A stretch of DNA of 64,000 nt from Imbricaverruca yamaguchii (taxonomy: Eukaryota > Arthropoda > Thecostraca > Neoverrucidae), in the NCBI GenBank assembly GCA_034440575.1, contig JAOTOL010001304.1:337501-401500 (forward strand), in the 5' to 3' direction. Position 1 is the first letter of the stretch. Every line of letters starts with the position of its first letter. Position numbers and translations under genes: made by a program. The notes beneath the pieces were generated by a model. The model had not been told where the DNA came from and did no database searches. It saw only the letters and a program-made list of their open reading frames with translations. Positions 31,881 through 42,620 of the stretch are shown one piece after another.

Positions 31881-32899
31881 CGGTGCAGGAATAATGATCC
31901 GAGACAAAGAGCGAATAGGGTTTACCAGCATGGTGAGGAGAAGAAACGGTCACCTTGGACAGCTAATCAGTTACAGAAAACGTCCCACTTTGCATTTGTA
32001 CAGTTGGAATGAGAAGCTATTGGGTATGTTTCCAGGCAATACATTTATATCAGGCATGCAAACAGGGAATCTGGTGCCACCTGTCCAAGGTTCCGGCAGC
32101 TGTGGATGCGGGAAGGGGAAGAGGAGCGCCTTCAGCGGCGGCGCAGGACGCCCAGACCCAGCTGGTGCGGCAGCCACCGCGCCGGACGGGCGAGGAGCCG
32201 CCGAGGAGCCGGCAGCAGCGGCGGCGGCGTGGTAGGTCCCGGCTGAAGTGTGGACAGCTGCCACACGAACCGAAAGAAGAACGCCTGAAGCTCTGGCAGC
32301 GGCGACGGCAGCGGCACAGAGTGGGTGACCGGAGGCATCGAGCAAGGGGTGCTTATAACATTGGATAGGGTGGGTGACCTGAGGCAGGGAGCAAGGGGTG
32401 TTTACGAGATTGGATATCGTTCCAACAACATACTTCTTCACGAGGCATTAAATCTAGGGAGCATGCAATGCAGTGATTATGTCTTTCACGGACCTGAGGT
32501 GCCGGCAGCTGCGGATACGGAGACGGGAAGAGGAGCGCCTTCAACGGCGGCGGCACGAGATGTCGAAGCTGCTGTACGCTTCGGGGGATGAGCTGCCGAG
32601 GGCCCAGCAGCGACGGCGATGGGCGTGCGGGCCGCGCGAGGAGCCGCTGAAGGCCAATTGGCGGCAGCGGCGGCGGCGCGGGAGAGGCGACCTGAGGTGG
32701 GTTAGGGAGCATCAGTTGGTTTGAAGCAGTCAGGAGAGGTAATGTCGCCCTTATAATGTAATGTAGCGACAATCTCATGCATGCCAATGCCAATGAAGTA
32801 ATCGATGACACGGCCCTGAGGCGTGGGCAGCCGTTGGGACGTGGCGAGGCTCGTCGTACGGTCCGGCGACGGCGGCGGCGGCAGTGACGGTGGCAGCTC
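31881..32899 (-). other. Probable intron of the transposase gene with duplicated GC-rich blocks
   Basis: Separates the N-terminal and middle coding parts. It contains two diverged copies of a ~200-bp GC-rich block (about 32080-32250 and 32495-32700), sharing GCGGGAAGGGGAAGAGGAGC or ACGGGAAGAGGAGC and CGCCTTCA(g/a)CGGCGGC. It also has a ~50-bp tandem duplication with GAGCAAGGGGTG at about 32322-32420. I found no convincing splice pair, so exon borders here are not defined. Confidence 0.45.
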
Positions 32900-33540
32900 T
32901 GCTGGCTTGACGAGCCTGTCGCTTGGCCCGCTCATCTCTTCTGTGCCAGCGCCCCGTCGTCTGCTGGTCGACCCCACCAATGTGGCGTTTCCTGGGGCCA
33001 CGCCGGTCGGCCAGAAACTCTCTGTCATTGGCAAGCTCTGGCTGGCGGGCTGTGCTCGAAATGTCGAAGAGTTCACCGAAGTCGGAGACAGCAGCAGTTG
33101 TTAAACGGGCTGTAAGAGCAGGATGCTGTTTCTTCGAGGTTTTTCCGACGCCCTCTTTTCTTTCCCACAGCTGCTTCACCGTTTCCAGAACACGTGGCAT
33201 CGGCCTTTTCGGTAGTGAAGCCCTGTCCCAGAGTAACAATATCTCATCTGTCACTTGCTGTATGCACTCTTTCATTGGTACATGCTTTTCATCTGTGGAC
33301 ATCTCCTCCATCTTCTCCAATCTGACCATCATCAAGCGGCCGATGACGTCGGCCATGGTTGGAAGCTGGCTTCCAGGCAAGCGACGAGGCGTTATCCCAA
33401 ACTGAGGATGAGGTTCCTTCATTTTCTTTCTAAATGCTTGTCCTTCCATCGTTGGCAACGCCTTTCGGAGACGATTTAAACCGGAATGAAGACGTGCCGA
33501 TACAGATAGCGAGATTTTTGACTGGCTAATGTCACGATCA
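32900..33540 (-). CDS. Transposase-like protein, N-terminal part
   Basis: Starts after a strong acceptor (tttttgtttgttccag, AG at 33542-33541). It reads HSGLNRLRKALPTMEG, HPQFGITPRRLPGSQLPTMA, DVIGRLMMVRLEKM, VTDEILLLWDRASLP, FGELFDISS and DREFLADRRGPRKRHIGGVD. The block VIGR...., helix with LW, LFDI and DREFL.D.RGPRK..IG.VD is, from memory, the conserved N-terminal half of the same family as the 30.1-31.6 kb part. The frame runs on as an Arg/Ala-rich tail to 32775; the true donor is unclear, so the 3' edge is approximate. The upstream exon is uncertain: see the entry at 33825-33905. Confidence 0.6.
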
Positions 33541-33824
33541 CTGGAACAAACAAAAATACAGCAGGTAAGTATTAAAAATAGCATTGGATGATGAAATATA
33601 TTTAATGTTGAGCATAAAACGTACTTTGGTAGATAATTACTCGCGTAAAATTCAATACTTTTTCCACGATTCAACGTGAAAGTAATCCCAAATTAACATT
33701 TCTCCTCAGTCTAACTGATCGATAGCTACCGTAGCTATGATAAGCTGCCATGAAATTTCAAACGGACCCAGTGAACCTATAATGGTGATGGTTGTGGTGA
33801 GCCGATTATTTGATATATTATCAC

Positions 33825-33905
33825 CTGTAATGCATTGTGATTGTAAAATTGCTTAATAGTTGCAGCACTCTCAAGAGATGGTTCCTTGAAATCAGCGTCA
33901 CTCAT
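33825..33905 (-). CDS. Possible first exon of the transposase gene
   Basis: ATG at 33905, 27 codons (MSDADFKEPSLESAATIKQF...) to a good donor ACAG|GTGATA at 33825/33824. It lies just inside the right inverted repeat and in the right direction. Its exit phase (0) does not match the acceptor at 33541, which needs phase 2, so another small exon, an indel or a wrong call must be assumed. Confidence 0.25.
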
Positions 33906-34093
33906 CACTGGCCTCACTGGCAGATCTAGCCGGTTATTTGGGGGGGGGGGGGGGGCAAACGGTAGTATTTATGGGGGCAAACAGCTACAAATAGCCATAT
34001 TGACTATTTTCGGGGCGTTTGGGGGCAAATGGCTTTGGGGGCACTGGCCCTTGTCCCCCTTAAATTCGCCCCTGCACTCCATTGTCAATGTCC

Positions 34094-34480
34094 GTGTGAT
34101 GGAACACACGGGATCGCCACTAACGCCATCTATGGGTGGCGTGTTGAAGTAGGCCGTACAATTTGGAACTAGTACGGATACAGTGTTTTTGCAGATAAGT
34201 AAATGGAGTGAAAGCCGCTGGTTTGTGCGAATATCTTAAGAAATAGACCTGGTTCAGCTTGTCCATGCTGCTTTACCCATTTCCTGTCACAACTTTCGGC
34301 ATAATGAGCCGAAAAAGGCGAATTTGCGAAATCGCCGAAACCTTTGAGCGGGCGTCGCGGTCAAGTTTTTCGAAATTTGGGATTTTGATGAGCGCATCGC
34401 GCTCAGCGCCCAAAAAGGCATACACTAGGGGGCGACCTAGTGCATTTTCGGGAAGGAAAAAAACGCAAACCGGACCAGCC
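34094..34480. repeat. Right long terminal inverted repeat
   Basis: Inverted counterpart of 29508-29888. Its outer end is ...CCGGACCAGCC, followed by TA. Confidence 0.9.
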
Positions 34481-34482
34481 TA

Positions 34483-34900
34483 ATATTCAGCTACCTGGTC
34501 ATGCCTACCTTCATCTCTAGCAGCATTACTCTCCGTTTCTAGAAACCTCAAACCAAGAAACTTACCATAGAAACCTCTCACACTTTAAACCAATTATTAA
34601 TTTCAAAGCCTGTTTCAATTTTCCTTGAAGCTAGTCTGGTGCTCCTTCGTCTGGTTACTTTCCACTCTCTAGTTGCGAAGCAACTCGTCGCGCCGTACGA
34701 GGTATTGCAATGCGGCGGACACGATAGGCAAGTTCTACCCTGCATCCAACACTGCAACAACAACCTTCCCATGTCGTGAGCAGGTAGGCCAGCTACCCCT
34801 GATCCATCCGTCCGCTCAGTTTTATTGTGGTTGTCTGGTCCTCTCGGCTCGTCCCGCGCGGTTGGTGGAGTCCTCGAGGCTGAGGTCCCCCGTCGCACGG
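34483..34900 (-). pseudogene. LINE ORF1 fragment (CR1-like), upstream half
   Basis: The minus strand reads CWMQGRTCLSCPPHCNTSYG, then SCFATREWKVTRRRSTRLAS and KIETGFEINNWFKV, followed by a decayed linker (LETESNAARDEGRHDQVAEY) up to the right end of the transposon. A Cys-rich segment, then W(k)V and a sNRF-like motif before the GDS esterase domain is the order in CR1-type ORF1 proteins (recalled). The esterase domain follows at 29505 once the transposon is removed. Confidence 0.6.
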
Positions 34901-36049
34901 TGCAAGCTGTGACGGGGGAGCATTGTGCCCCTTTCTAATCCTTTCTTATCCGCGTCTCCCCGCGAGAGACTTCTACTCAGAAGTGTCTGCTTTTCTCCAA
35001 GGAAGGTAACAAGAAGGTTGGAATTATCAGGTTTCGAACAAACTTCGATGTGTAAAACAATTTATGACGTCACGGCTGTCGTCACTGCATAAATGTATGA
35101 ACGAAGAGGTAGTTTTGGTACGATTGCAAATGGGACGCAAATATGCTACACACAGACACCTGATCAGGGAGGTGAAACTACACTGCTTTCGATGCGACGC
35201 ACCTATGACAGCTCGGCACACTGTTTGACACACTGACATACGCACCAACTTTCAAGAGAAATGAATGCGTTACTTCGGTCCAAACTTTTATACAAGTGGT
35301 GCACTGATGTCTTAGGAGATAGCTTGGATGTCATTGACAGATGTAAAAGATACTGGTGCGTAGCGGGTACTCAGTTTTACGTCGTTCAACACCTTTAAAC
35401 ATTGACACACAGAGTCTCATATAACGCTATGAAAAAGACAGATAGGAGCGCTAGATAACCACTAGCAGTTCAGGCGCCTTTAACCCTAAGTAATCAATAA
35501 AATAGTCGACTGACAACTTCGAATGTATACAGTTATGATTTGGCTACGTCATCTGATACTTATGCTGCCGCCAGAAGATAACTTCACGGCACTTTCTCTA
35601 TTGTCTAACTGGAAACAGACTGCATAACCTCCGCAGGTGACGACACGACTTTATGCTTTCCGGTCAAGGAATCGGCTGATGGAAATACCCTGGACAACAC
35701 TCCACGTGTTCACGGACACGACAAATCATGCCAACATGCATGACGCATACCACACGTATCTTGTACCACACTGTATACGAGAGCAGCATGACCAGTGCAT
35801 CGAGTATGTGTTTGCTATTGAGTCTGGCTTAGCCTTCCTCCGCACATGCATACCTGGTCGTGCACATGATTTAAGGTAGCTGGCAATGATACAACATTGT
35901 GATAACGTGTCTGACGCTCTTCAGCTACAGAGGCGCGGCTAATTCTCCCGCGAGTTTCTCCACGTCTTGCAAAATGGTCCCCGATGACTCCGGCCGTAGG
36001 AGTTCTTCAGACTGCCGCCTGGTGTGTCGCCACTACACAACTAAACCGA
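34901..36049. other. No supported gene
   Basis: Ordinary sequence. The 80-codon ORF at 35637-35879 has no recognisable domain. Confidence 0.4.
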
Positions 36050-36365
36050 TCGCCGCCCCGGAACACTAAACAGCGGTTCTTCAGAACACTACACAGAGGT
36101 GCTCCGGACCGCCGAATGGTGTGTCGCCACCATACAGCGGCGCATCGGAACACTACACAGCGGTGCTTCAGAACACTACACAGCGGTGCTTCGGAACACT
36201 ACACAGCGGTCGTCTCCGACCGCGAATGGTGTTCGCCCCTACAGCGGCGCATCGACACTACACAGCGGTGCCCTCTCCTCGGAACACTACACAGCGGTGC
36301 CTCGGAACACTACACAGCGTTGCCTCGGAACACTACGCAGTGGTTCCTCGGAACACCATCACACA
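36050..36365. repeat. 23-bp minisatellite, about 12 copies
   Basis: Copies of a ~23-bp unit (GGAACACTACACAGCGGTGC plus CTC or TTC) with insertions near 36105-36140 and 36205-36260. ORFs over it are artefacts. Confidence 0.9.
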
Positions 36366-36775
36366 ATGGTGCCCCGGATCACCGACTGGTGAGTCGCCGC
36401 TACACAGATGCGCCCCGGGCCGCCGACTGGTGCGTCATCAGATCCCCACGTGCCGCGCGAGGACTGTTTTACATGCCACCATCTATTGAGAACTGGTCCC
36501 AACCACTTTTACTCGGCTATCGCGCCGTTCAGTGTGCCCCACTAACGGGCCGAGACCGCATGGGTGCCGCTTCACTCAGGCTGTGAACGCGCCGCAGACG
36601 CCAGCGGGGACGGCCCGGCGTCGTCACAGTGTTACTGACGTCAGCAGCTACTGTACACGTCGTGCTGCTGACGCCACCTGCTGGCTCGGCAGCTGTGTGA
36701 GGACGCGGGAAAAAGCGAGTCCGCCTGACAACAAGCATCGGAACAGGTTTCAGTTGGTATGGGCCGGACGCCATG

Positions 36776-37690
36776 AGCCGTCTTGTAGTGTACTTGGACT
36801 TCAGCAAAGCTTTTGATAAAGTTCCACCTGGGCGTCTAATTCAGCGTCTAGAGCACGATGGGATTGATGGTAAGGTTCTAGGCTGGATTGAAGGGTGGTT
36901 AAGGGGACAGAAACAAAGGGTAATGTCAAATGGTTAAATGGTGTTGAATGGTTAAATGAATGGAATGATGCTCTTAGTGGAGTGCCACGGGGCTGTGTTC
37001 TAGGACCACTTCTCGTTATCATCTTTGTGAATAACATTGAGGTAGAGCTGAGGAAATGGGTGTTGAAATTTGCTGATGATATAAAATTGGTAGGAGAGGC
37101 TATCAGTAGTGAGCAATCTAGCAATATTCAACTAGACTTGGAGTACTTAAGAAAGTAAACTGATCAATGGGAGATGTCTTTCGGTTATGAAAAATATAAA
37201 GTTGCGGATCTGGGGTCTTGGGGTGAGACCTTGAGATATACAATGGGAGGTAGGAAACTGAATGCTATTGAAGAGGAAAGAGATTTAGGTGTGTTCGTTT
37301 CAAATGATCTTATAGTATAAAAAAAACAATGTATATCAGCGAGGAACAGGGCAATCAGAATGCTGGGAATCATTAATAGGAGTGCGAAGTATAAGCAAAA
37401 AAGAGTAAGGAAGTGCTGAAAATACTGTAGTATTTGGCATGTGTGCGACCCCACATATAATATTCTGTACAGGCATGGAACCCTTACTTATAAATATATG
37501 GATATGTTAGAAAGAGTCCAGCGCAAGGCCATTGGACTCATCAGGGGACTAGATAACTTAGAATATGGGGAAATGCTTGTGCCATTAGATATATACTCAC
37601 TCAAGTATAGGAGATTAATGGGTGACATGACTGAAATGCATAAAATTATTAAAGGGCTAGATCATGTCAATCTGAATGGTGCCCATCCAT
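36776..37690 (+). pseudogene. CR1/Rex1-like LINE reverse transcriptase, truncated and frameshifted
   Basis: Reads LVVYLDFSKAFDKVPPGRLI, then GWIEGWLRGQKQRVMSNG. After a frameshift and small insertion near 36935-36960 it continues with SGVPRGCVLGPLLVIIFVNN, KFADDIKLVG, NAIEEERDLGVFVSNDL and, in another frame, YKYMDMLERVQRKAIGLIRG and IYSLKYRRLMGDMTEMHKII. These are RT motif A (DFSKAFD), B (GVPQGSVLGPLLF), C (FADD) and the conserved post-RT domain of CR1/Rex1-type elements. The 5' side begins within motif A's approach, so it is 5'-truncated. Stops at about 37156 and 37318 and at least two shifts make it inactive. Confidence 0.85.
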
Positions 37691-38427
37691 AAAAAATGTC
37701 ACATATGGGTGCGGATTCATTGCACGACAGATCGACCAGGCCCGGCACCATTATCTCTCAGATCTGGATCAAAATTGTTGTGTGGGGTTGTCATATACCC
37801 TGAATCCGCCCGCGCAAATTTTACTTCGACCAGGTCAACGGTTCAGGAGTTACAGCCTCGGGGATTTCTTGGAAGGTTGGCGCTGCAAGGCTATGTTCGG
37901 TGGCAGATGATTATGCTAAATATCATTCAAAATATAAATGTGTAGACATTTCTGAACTCGCAAAGGATAGCTCAGGAAACCAAATTCCGACAATATTTAT
38001 CAGATTTGATGGATGATTAAAAAGTTATATCACGACGTCAATTCACGTGACCTCCGGTGACCTCGGTGCCTGTCAAAATATGTTCAAAAGAAACGAAAAG
38101 ATGGAAGGACCATTCTTTGGATTGATTTATAGCAAATCAAAATAATAGCGATTTTAATACAAATGGTCGTTCGAAGAGCGCAAACTTTACCATATTTCAA
38201 GCAAGTCGGTGATTGTATTGTGATTGAACAACTAACATGGCCGCCACCCTGCATATAATTAAGATATAATATGATAGGGTGCACCAACATGCTTTCTGGC
38301 ATTGTGCGCATAATGGACGGTTTTAATAAATAGTACTAATGCGCAAAGCCACGTAATAGTAATAAATTTCACGAAGGACATCGAGCTAGTGGTGTAACAC
38401 GGATTTCGTCTAGGTGGGACGTTTTCT
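37691..38427. other. No supported gene
   Basis: Sequence downstream of the LINE copy. No recognisable features. Confidence 0.4.
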
Positions 38428-38474
38428 CTCTTTCTCTTTCTTTCCTTCTTTCTTTCTCTCTCTCTCTCTCTCTC

Positions 38475-38546
<72 letters not shown>
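38428..38546. repeat. (CT)n plus (TA)n compound microsatellite
   Basis: A CT/CTTT-rich tract (38428-38476) followed by about 34 TA dinucleotides (38479-38546). Confidence 0.95.
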
Positions 38547-38548
<2 letters not shown>

Positions 38549-38619
38549 TATGCATCTATTTCCTAATCCTTGACAGCAATTATGTCTCTCAAAGATATTG
38601 AATCTCTGATGCTGGCCCT

Positions 38620-39110
38620 CAGTATTCCATGAGCCCATCGCCAATTCTTAGGGACTCCCCTGGTTCTCAGAGGGCCCTGATCTCTGAGGTGTGCATCCCA
38701 AGGCTCAGAAACATCCCAGCACCGTCCTTTTTGGCTCTCAGGGGATCTATTCATCCGTCAGGAGCCCTCTCAATCTTGAATGGACCATTCCCAGTCTTCG
38801 ACAAACTTGTCTAGGTGTCAGGGGAATCCTGTAGCTCTGAGGAAGGCTTAACAATTTCTCGCAAACATCGCCAGCACTCGGAAATCTCCCTAGCTCTAAG
38901 GTGGCTCTGTTCATTCCTCAGTGTTCCTCCAAAGCCTCAAGAGCATCACAGTCTGGCCAGCTCTACCTCTCAGGGACCTCCCTAGTTCTCGACAGTCTTT
39001 CGAGCTGGCAATGACATTCTAACCCTGAATCTGGCTCTCAGTATTCCTCACAACCATCGCTAGCACTTAGGGACTCTATATGAATCTCAGGGGTCTCTCG
39101 GACATCCTCT
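38620..39110. repeat. Very degenerate repeat (TCTCAGGG / CATCGCCAGCACT type)
   Basis: Recurring words such as CATCGCCA, (g/c)AGCACT, TCTCAGGG and TAGCTCT at irregular spacing of about 40-60 bp suggest an old tandem array. The unit cannot be fixed by eye. Confidence 0.45.
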
Positions 39111-40373
39111 ACGACCGTCATCTCTCGCCGACGTGCGACGCTTCAAGCATCTCTATGCAAATACTAGCCGTATTCTGCATACACAGGTTTGTGGCAACTT
39201 GCCATGAATGAAGTTTTGACCGGACGTCCGACTCAGCAGTCCAACATGGTGGTGACTGTGGTCCAGCATGGTGGTCCAGCATGGTGACTCCAAACGCTTA
39301 CTATCACACGCAAATTAGCATCCGAGACGAAATACCAGCAGCGAAACGATATCCTTCCGATGTCCCGTGATGAAGAGGCCGCTCCGTCTTGCTTTAAGGT
39401 TCGGAGGCTGTAGACACGAGCTGGACGATACTGCCAGGGTAGATGAGGAGTCAGTGCAGCTTTGCCGGTGTGAGAAAAATTACAGGTCAATGTTATCACG
39501 AGTTGACAGCTTGAAGTTTGGTATTTGGGATGCCCACATACTATTTGCCAGATACTCAGATATCGGCACGTTTCCAGCCAACGACTATCGAACCGAGGCG
39601 TGTTTCGCTTGATTTTGGTGATGCATGCATGCCGAAACTGAAAGCACTATTCCCACAATCTGGCTACTATGCCAATTGTTGAAGAGACATTCCAAGTGTA
39701 CATGTATGGTGGCGAACTGTCGAAAAAGATTGTATGTGATTTTTTTGCGCCTGCAGTTCGGTGCACTGCCGCACACTTGTTGGCATACGAATTCGTATTG
39801 TTGGCATACGAATCAGCTGTTGCATTGGCCCGACCACCGCCAGTCACCGAATGCTATTCAGACGCCGACACTACGGGTGCATATGCTGACTGAGAAACGT
39901 GCCATCTCATCAACTGTCTGGAGTTCAGGCCGGACAAAAACCGACGCTCGCTTCTTCAGTGAGAGCATGTGTGGCGAAGGCCGTGTGTCATTCGTTATCG
40001 AGTTCTTCGGCTAGGTTTCTCCAGGACACATCATACACAGAGTAGTGGGTCATTGCTTATCATCGATTGTGCTTAGCCTATCTAGATAATTATGCGGAGA
40101 GAAAACGATACGTTCCCTCCAATGCTTCACCATGAAATATCAGCCAACTCAGTAGGATTGGATCCTTTATCAACAGCGGAATAACAGAAGTGCGAATCAG
40201 ATTGAAGCTTCCCTGCACAGTAAGCACCCTTCGTCCATGACATTATATTCGGCAATCTCATGTAATAGCTTGGCCGTGTTGCAAATATCCCAGCATGGTA
40301 TGCACCCTATACACTGTGGGATACTCCCGAACTTGATGGTATATACTTCAGTATTGTAGCACATATATAGCTA
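39111..40373. other. No supported gene
   Basis: Only a short duplication (TTGGCATACGAAT twice, about 39779-39812) stands out. Confidence 0.4.
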
Positions 40374-40375
40374 TG

Positions 40376-40464
<89 letters not shown>

Positions 40465-40470
40465 GTATAT
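40374..40470. repeat. (TA)n microsatellite
   Basis: TA dinucleotides interrupted by TGTATATA units. Confidence 0.95.
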
Positions 40471-41699
40471 AACCCCAACACTGCAGCATCAACCATGATG
40501 TTGTTGTATATACCCCAAGATTGCGACAATTGCTGTTTATGCCCTTGCACTGGGCTTGCGGAGTTCGTAGGTGTAGGAACGTCTCAAGAAGTGGGTGCGC
40601 CATGGTCAACAGCAGCGGCGCACCGATAAATTTCGCAAAGTACCATGGTTGAACACGTTTGGATAGAGAACCCTATAATTTGAATAGTAAACACAAAACT
40701 TTCAAGGGGCAGGTCTAAGGGGGAGTAAGCAGCCACCCTGGGCGCGCCTATGGCTAACAGCAACATGTGGTACTGAAAGAGAACTATCATCGCAGCATAA
40801 GTACTTTCAAATTCACACTTCTCGCTGAACATGGGACTCTTCAAGACTGTTGGATTTAATAATAGGTTTATCTTCCTGGCGCAAGGGAGACCATCAGCAT
40901 CTATTACTTTTCAAATAAAATTCCTTCAACTTCCGCTATGTACTTGTGTGTGGGGAATGCAAGCTCATTACAGACTCACCAACGGATATGTAGTGTGCAA
41001 TAGTTTCTATAAATTAGTGCATTATGTCACTATGATGTCCCCATTGTACATGTTCAACTTGTTGCTGAGGAGAAAGGATAAGGAAAGAATGTAGCTCATT
41101 TACTGCTCCATGGCAAAGGAAGTCTCATGATTGATGATGGAAAGGATGAGAAACAGGAAAGACGAGTGATCGCTTGTTGAAAACTCTTTGATCCGGTGTG
41201 TGACAGACAAAGATTGGCAGGCTGACAGACCGAGGCAAAGAAAAAGGTAATATATAAAACTACAGTGTACAAATACAGTGTATTCGTAGGGCCTAATTCC
41301 AACACAGAGATGATCAGTCACCTCAATCATCTCTGAAGTATACATTGTGCACCTTAGAATATCCGCCATTTGGAGCGAAATGCTACAACTACATCATGTG
41401 GTACCCGGCTGAAACGGAATGTAAGCGCATATTTTTCAGACCAACAATTCAGCACAAAATAGCTGAAATGTGACAGCACACGTCACCACTTCAAGTCATA
41501 AGCGTGTTCAAACTTAACAGCCACAAGAACCAATGCTGAATTCAACTGAGTGATCAATTATCTTCTACCCACGTATTCCGGTGGCTAAGAAATCAGGATA
41601 GCCGCTGAGCTTTAATGCACCTCGTATCTTTTGTTAAATATGCTCCTAGGTTGGCAACCGAACTGAGTCTTTAGAGTTTTTCCCTGTACCTTTCTGTTT
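40471..41699. other. No supported gene
   Basis: Ordinary AT-rich sequence; nothing recognised. Confidence 0.4.
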
Positions 41700-42620
41700 C
41701 TCTTTGTCCACGGATGTGCCTTAGGGCTCTAGCCGACTTTTGCTAGGGGTCCGGAACATTTTTGCGACCCCGGCTCTTTTTTGTACGGTTTTGTTGCGTT
41801 TTTGTGCACCGACGGTATGCTTTTAGGTAACGTTCTAGTTTCTTTTGAAACAATTGCTGGGACCCCAGATTGATTCTCCCTGTCCAGACGTTTTCGTTGC
41901 CCCGATTTCATTTATTGGGTGTTCCCGGTGAGACTTTTGGGCCCCGGTGCGACGTTTTGAGCCCCTAGCGTGATTTGCATTTCCCCGGGCGCGAGTTTTC
42001 AATATGTTCAGGCTCAGTGTGATTTTCAATGGACCCGGTCTGACTTTTTGGAGTCCCTATCGTCATTTTGAAGAACGCCGGCACGACTTATCGTTATTTT
42101 CACGGACCACGGGACGACTTATTTGGTGCCCCCACCGTTATTTTCAGGTGCCCGGTCCAACTTTTTGGTGCACCAGCGCGATTATCAAGGGCCCGACCCG
42201 ACCTTTTGGGACCCAGCGTGATTTTGTGGGCCTAGCCAACCATTCTGGTGCCCAAAATGGTTTCTGGTGTTGTTTTCGAAGACTTCGGCGTAACTTAGCG
42301 TGATTTTCTGAAGTCCTGGCACGATTAATCGGGATTTCGGCACGACCTTTTGGAGGCCCAGCGGCATTTTCAGGGGTTCGGTCCAACATTTCGGAGCCCT
42401 CAGCGTTATTTTTAAGGTCCCGGAACGACTGTTGAGGCCCCAATATGATCGTCAGGGTCCTTGGTGGAACTGTGAGAGCCCAATCGTCACTTTCAGGGCG
42501 CCCTGCGCGACTTCTTCAGGCCCTAAAGTGATTCATATGTTCCCCGGTGCGATTGCTGACACCAGCAGGAACTTTTTGGAAGCATGGCGATATCTTTCCG
42601 AACCCCGGCCCGGTATTGGG
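41700..42620. repeat. Highly diverged tandem array, about 40-bp rhythm
   Basis: Alternating motifs of the type (g/c)CCCGG(t/c)(g/c)CGACTTTTTGG and GCGTGATTTTCAGGG recur at about 35-45 bp for over 900 bp. The same words appear again at about 44300-44560. Divergence between units is high, so this is an old array. Confidence 0.7.

Larger units (their letters stand above)
29508..34480 (-). mobile_element. Complete DNA transposon, unassigned superfamily, TA target duplication
   Basis: A 4973-bp unit with inverted repeats of about 380 bp at its ends, each starting GGCTGGTC(c)GG...TTTGCG and flanked by TA (29506-29507 and 34481-34482). It carries one minus-strand gene in several pieces, whose protein belongs to a widespread invertebrate family with RNase-H-like spacing of acidic residues. 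The element interrupts a LINE ORF1 whose two halves lie on either side in the same orientation; removing the element plus one TA rejoins them. I cannot assign it to a named superfamily. Coding capacity looks damaged by at least one homopolymer frameshift, so it may be inactive. Confidence 0.75.

Noticed and set aside
32009..32724. Plus-strand Arg/Glu-rich ORFs over the duplicated GC-rich blocks
   Set aside because: The frames differ between the two copies, so coding is not conserved. They lie within the minus-strand transposon gene's intervening region.
33910..34076. Possible small hAT-like MITE (CAGATCTAGCC...TTCGCCCCTG with a G-run)
   Set aside because: Ends match only weakly and the flanking 8-mers differ.
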